Assembly (NCBI GenBank): GCA_900320545.1
Contig: ONSU01000001.1
Coordinates: 116,826-180,825 of the forward strand
Length of the DNA: 64,000 bases
DNA from: an uncultured Bacteroidales bacterium
Lineage (GTDB): Bacteria; Bacteroidota; Bacteroidia; Bacteroidales; UBA932
Direction of reading: 5' to 3'
Positions 63,861 through 64,000 of the stretch are shown here, piece after piece. The notes below the pieces were generated by a model, which saw only the letters and a program-made list of their open reading frames with translations, did not search any database and was not told the DNA's origin. A program made the position numbers and the translations under genes. Within the stretch, counting starts at the first letter, position 1; every line of letters starts with the position of its first letter.

Positions 63861-64000
63861 TTATAGCTTAATGATAGCCGAGATAGGATAATGATCCGAA
63901 ATCAACTCATGCCCGCCATAGGCGGTGGTATCCGTATAGTACTCCAGGCACTTGAAGTCCGGGGTGAGCCAAATGAAGTCGATAATAACTATAAAAATAG
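63861..64000 (-). CDS. EEP-domain protein, C-terminal end only (cut by window edge)
   Basis: Only the last 46 residues are in the window. They read IDFIWLTPDFKC, then AYGGHELISDHYPISAIIKL, matching the end of EEP domains (final SDHYP motif) and the downstream gene. It is a third EEP domain in this locus. Confidence 0.75.
   Translation of the reverse strand, partial: IFIVIIDFIWLTPDFKCLEYYTDTTAYGGHELISDHYPISAIIKL

Overview
The window looks like a chromosomal segment of a high-GC member of the Bacteroidales, from a gut or other host-associated lineage (Alistipes-like or a related uncultured family; I cannot go finer). The evidence is a SusC/SusD pair, DUF4290 and DUF3822 proteins, BACON, GLUG and FISUMP lipoproteins, FKBP lipoproteins, and promoters that fit the Bacteroidetes TTTG-N19/20-TAnnTTTG pattern. 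There is no gene-free stretch over 300 bases.

Positions 1-23,700 are mostly housekeeping. On the minus strand are FtsK (cut by the window edge), a DUF4290 protein, an AddA/AddB-like helicase-nuclease pair joined by an ATGA overlap, a HerA-like ATPase, CstA, RsmD, a DUF3822 protein and a small membrane-anchored protein. From 13,555 to 18,796 a tightly packed plus-strand operon encodes an NrnA-type DHH phosphoesterase, two FKBP lipoproteins, a MATE transporter and a serine hydrolase. Then come an acetate-kinase-like/phosphotransbutyrylase-like pair (minus), a short ComEC, a mannose-1-phosphate guanylyltransferase and two tRNA-Lys genes (UUU, CUU).

Positions 23,650-39,400 are accessory DNA. A BACON-FISUMP lipoprotein runs antisense into the second tRNA-Lys gene. 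Next are a eukaryotic-type Ser/Thr kinase, a possible beta-barrel protein and a small possible regulator. Then comes a row of modular surface lipoproteins built from coiled coil, EF-hand, leucine-rich repeat and FISUMP/DUF1566-like modules. An AT-rich cassette in this row contains a gene resembling OGG-fold DNA glycosylases. A DUF3990/XRE toxin-antitoxin pair with a perfect palindrome in its leader closes the region.

Positions 39,390-64,000 are one large minus-strand glycan locus. In transcription order it reads: endonuclease/exonuclease/phosphatase (EEP) proteins, SusC, SusD, a frameshifted fimbrillin-like/GLUG/EEP lipoprotein, a 41-residue peptide, a fibronectin-III/GLUG lipoprotein, an SGNH esterase, a heparinase-like lyase fused to GH88, a beta-mannosidase fused to a beta-galactosidase (both GH2), an ATPase, MntP and a GH78 rhamnosidase. 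The enzymes suggest a branched glycan with uronic acid, mannose, galactose and rhamnose, possibly acylated; the real substrate is unknown.

Three cross-cutting signals stand out: short palindromic repeats of which two copies lie in frame inside genes, promoters so close to start codons that the mRNAs should be nearly leaderless, and repeated reuse of FISUMP and EEP modules.
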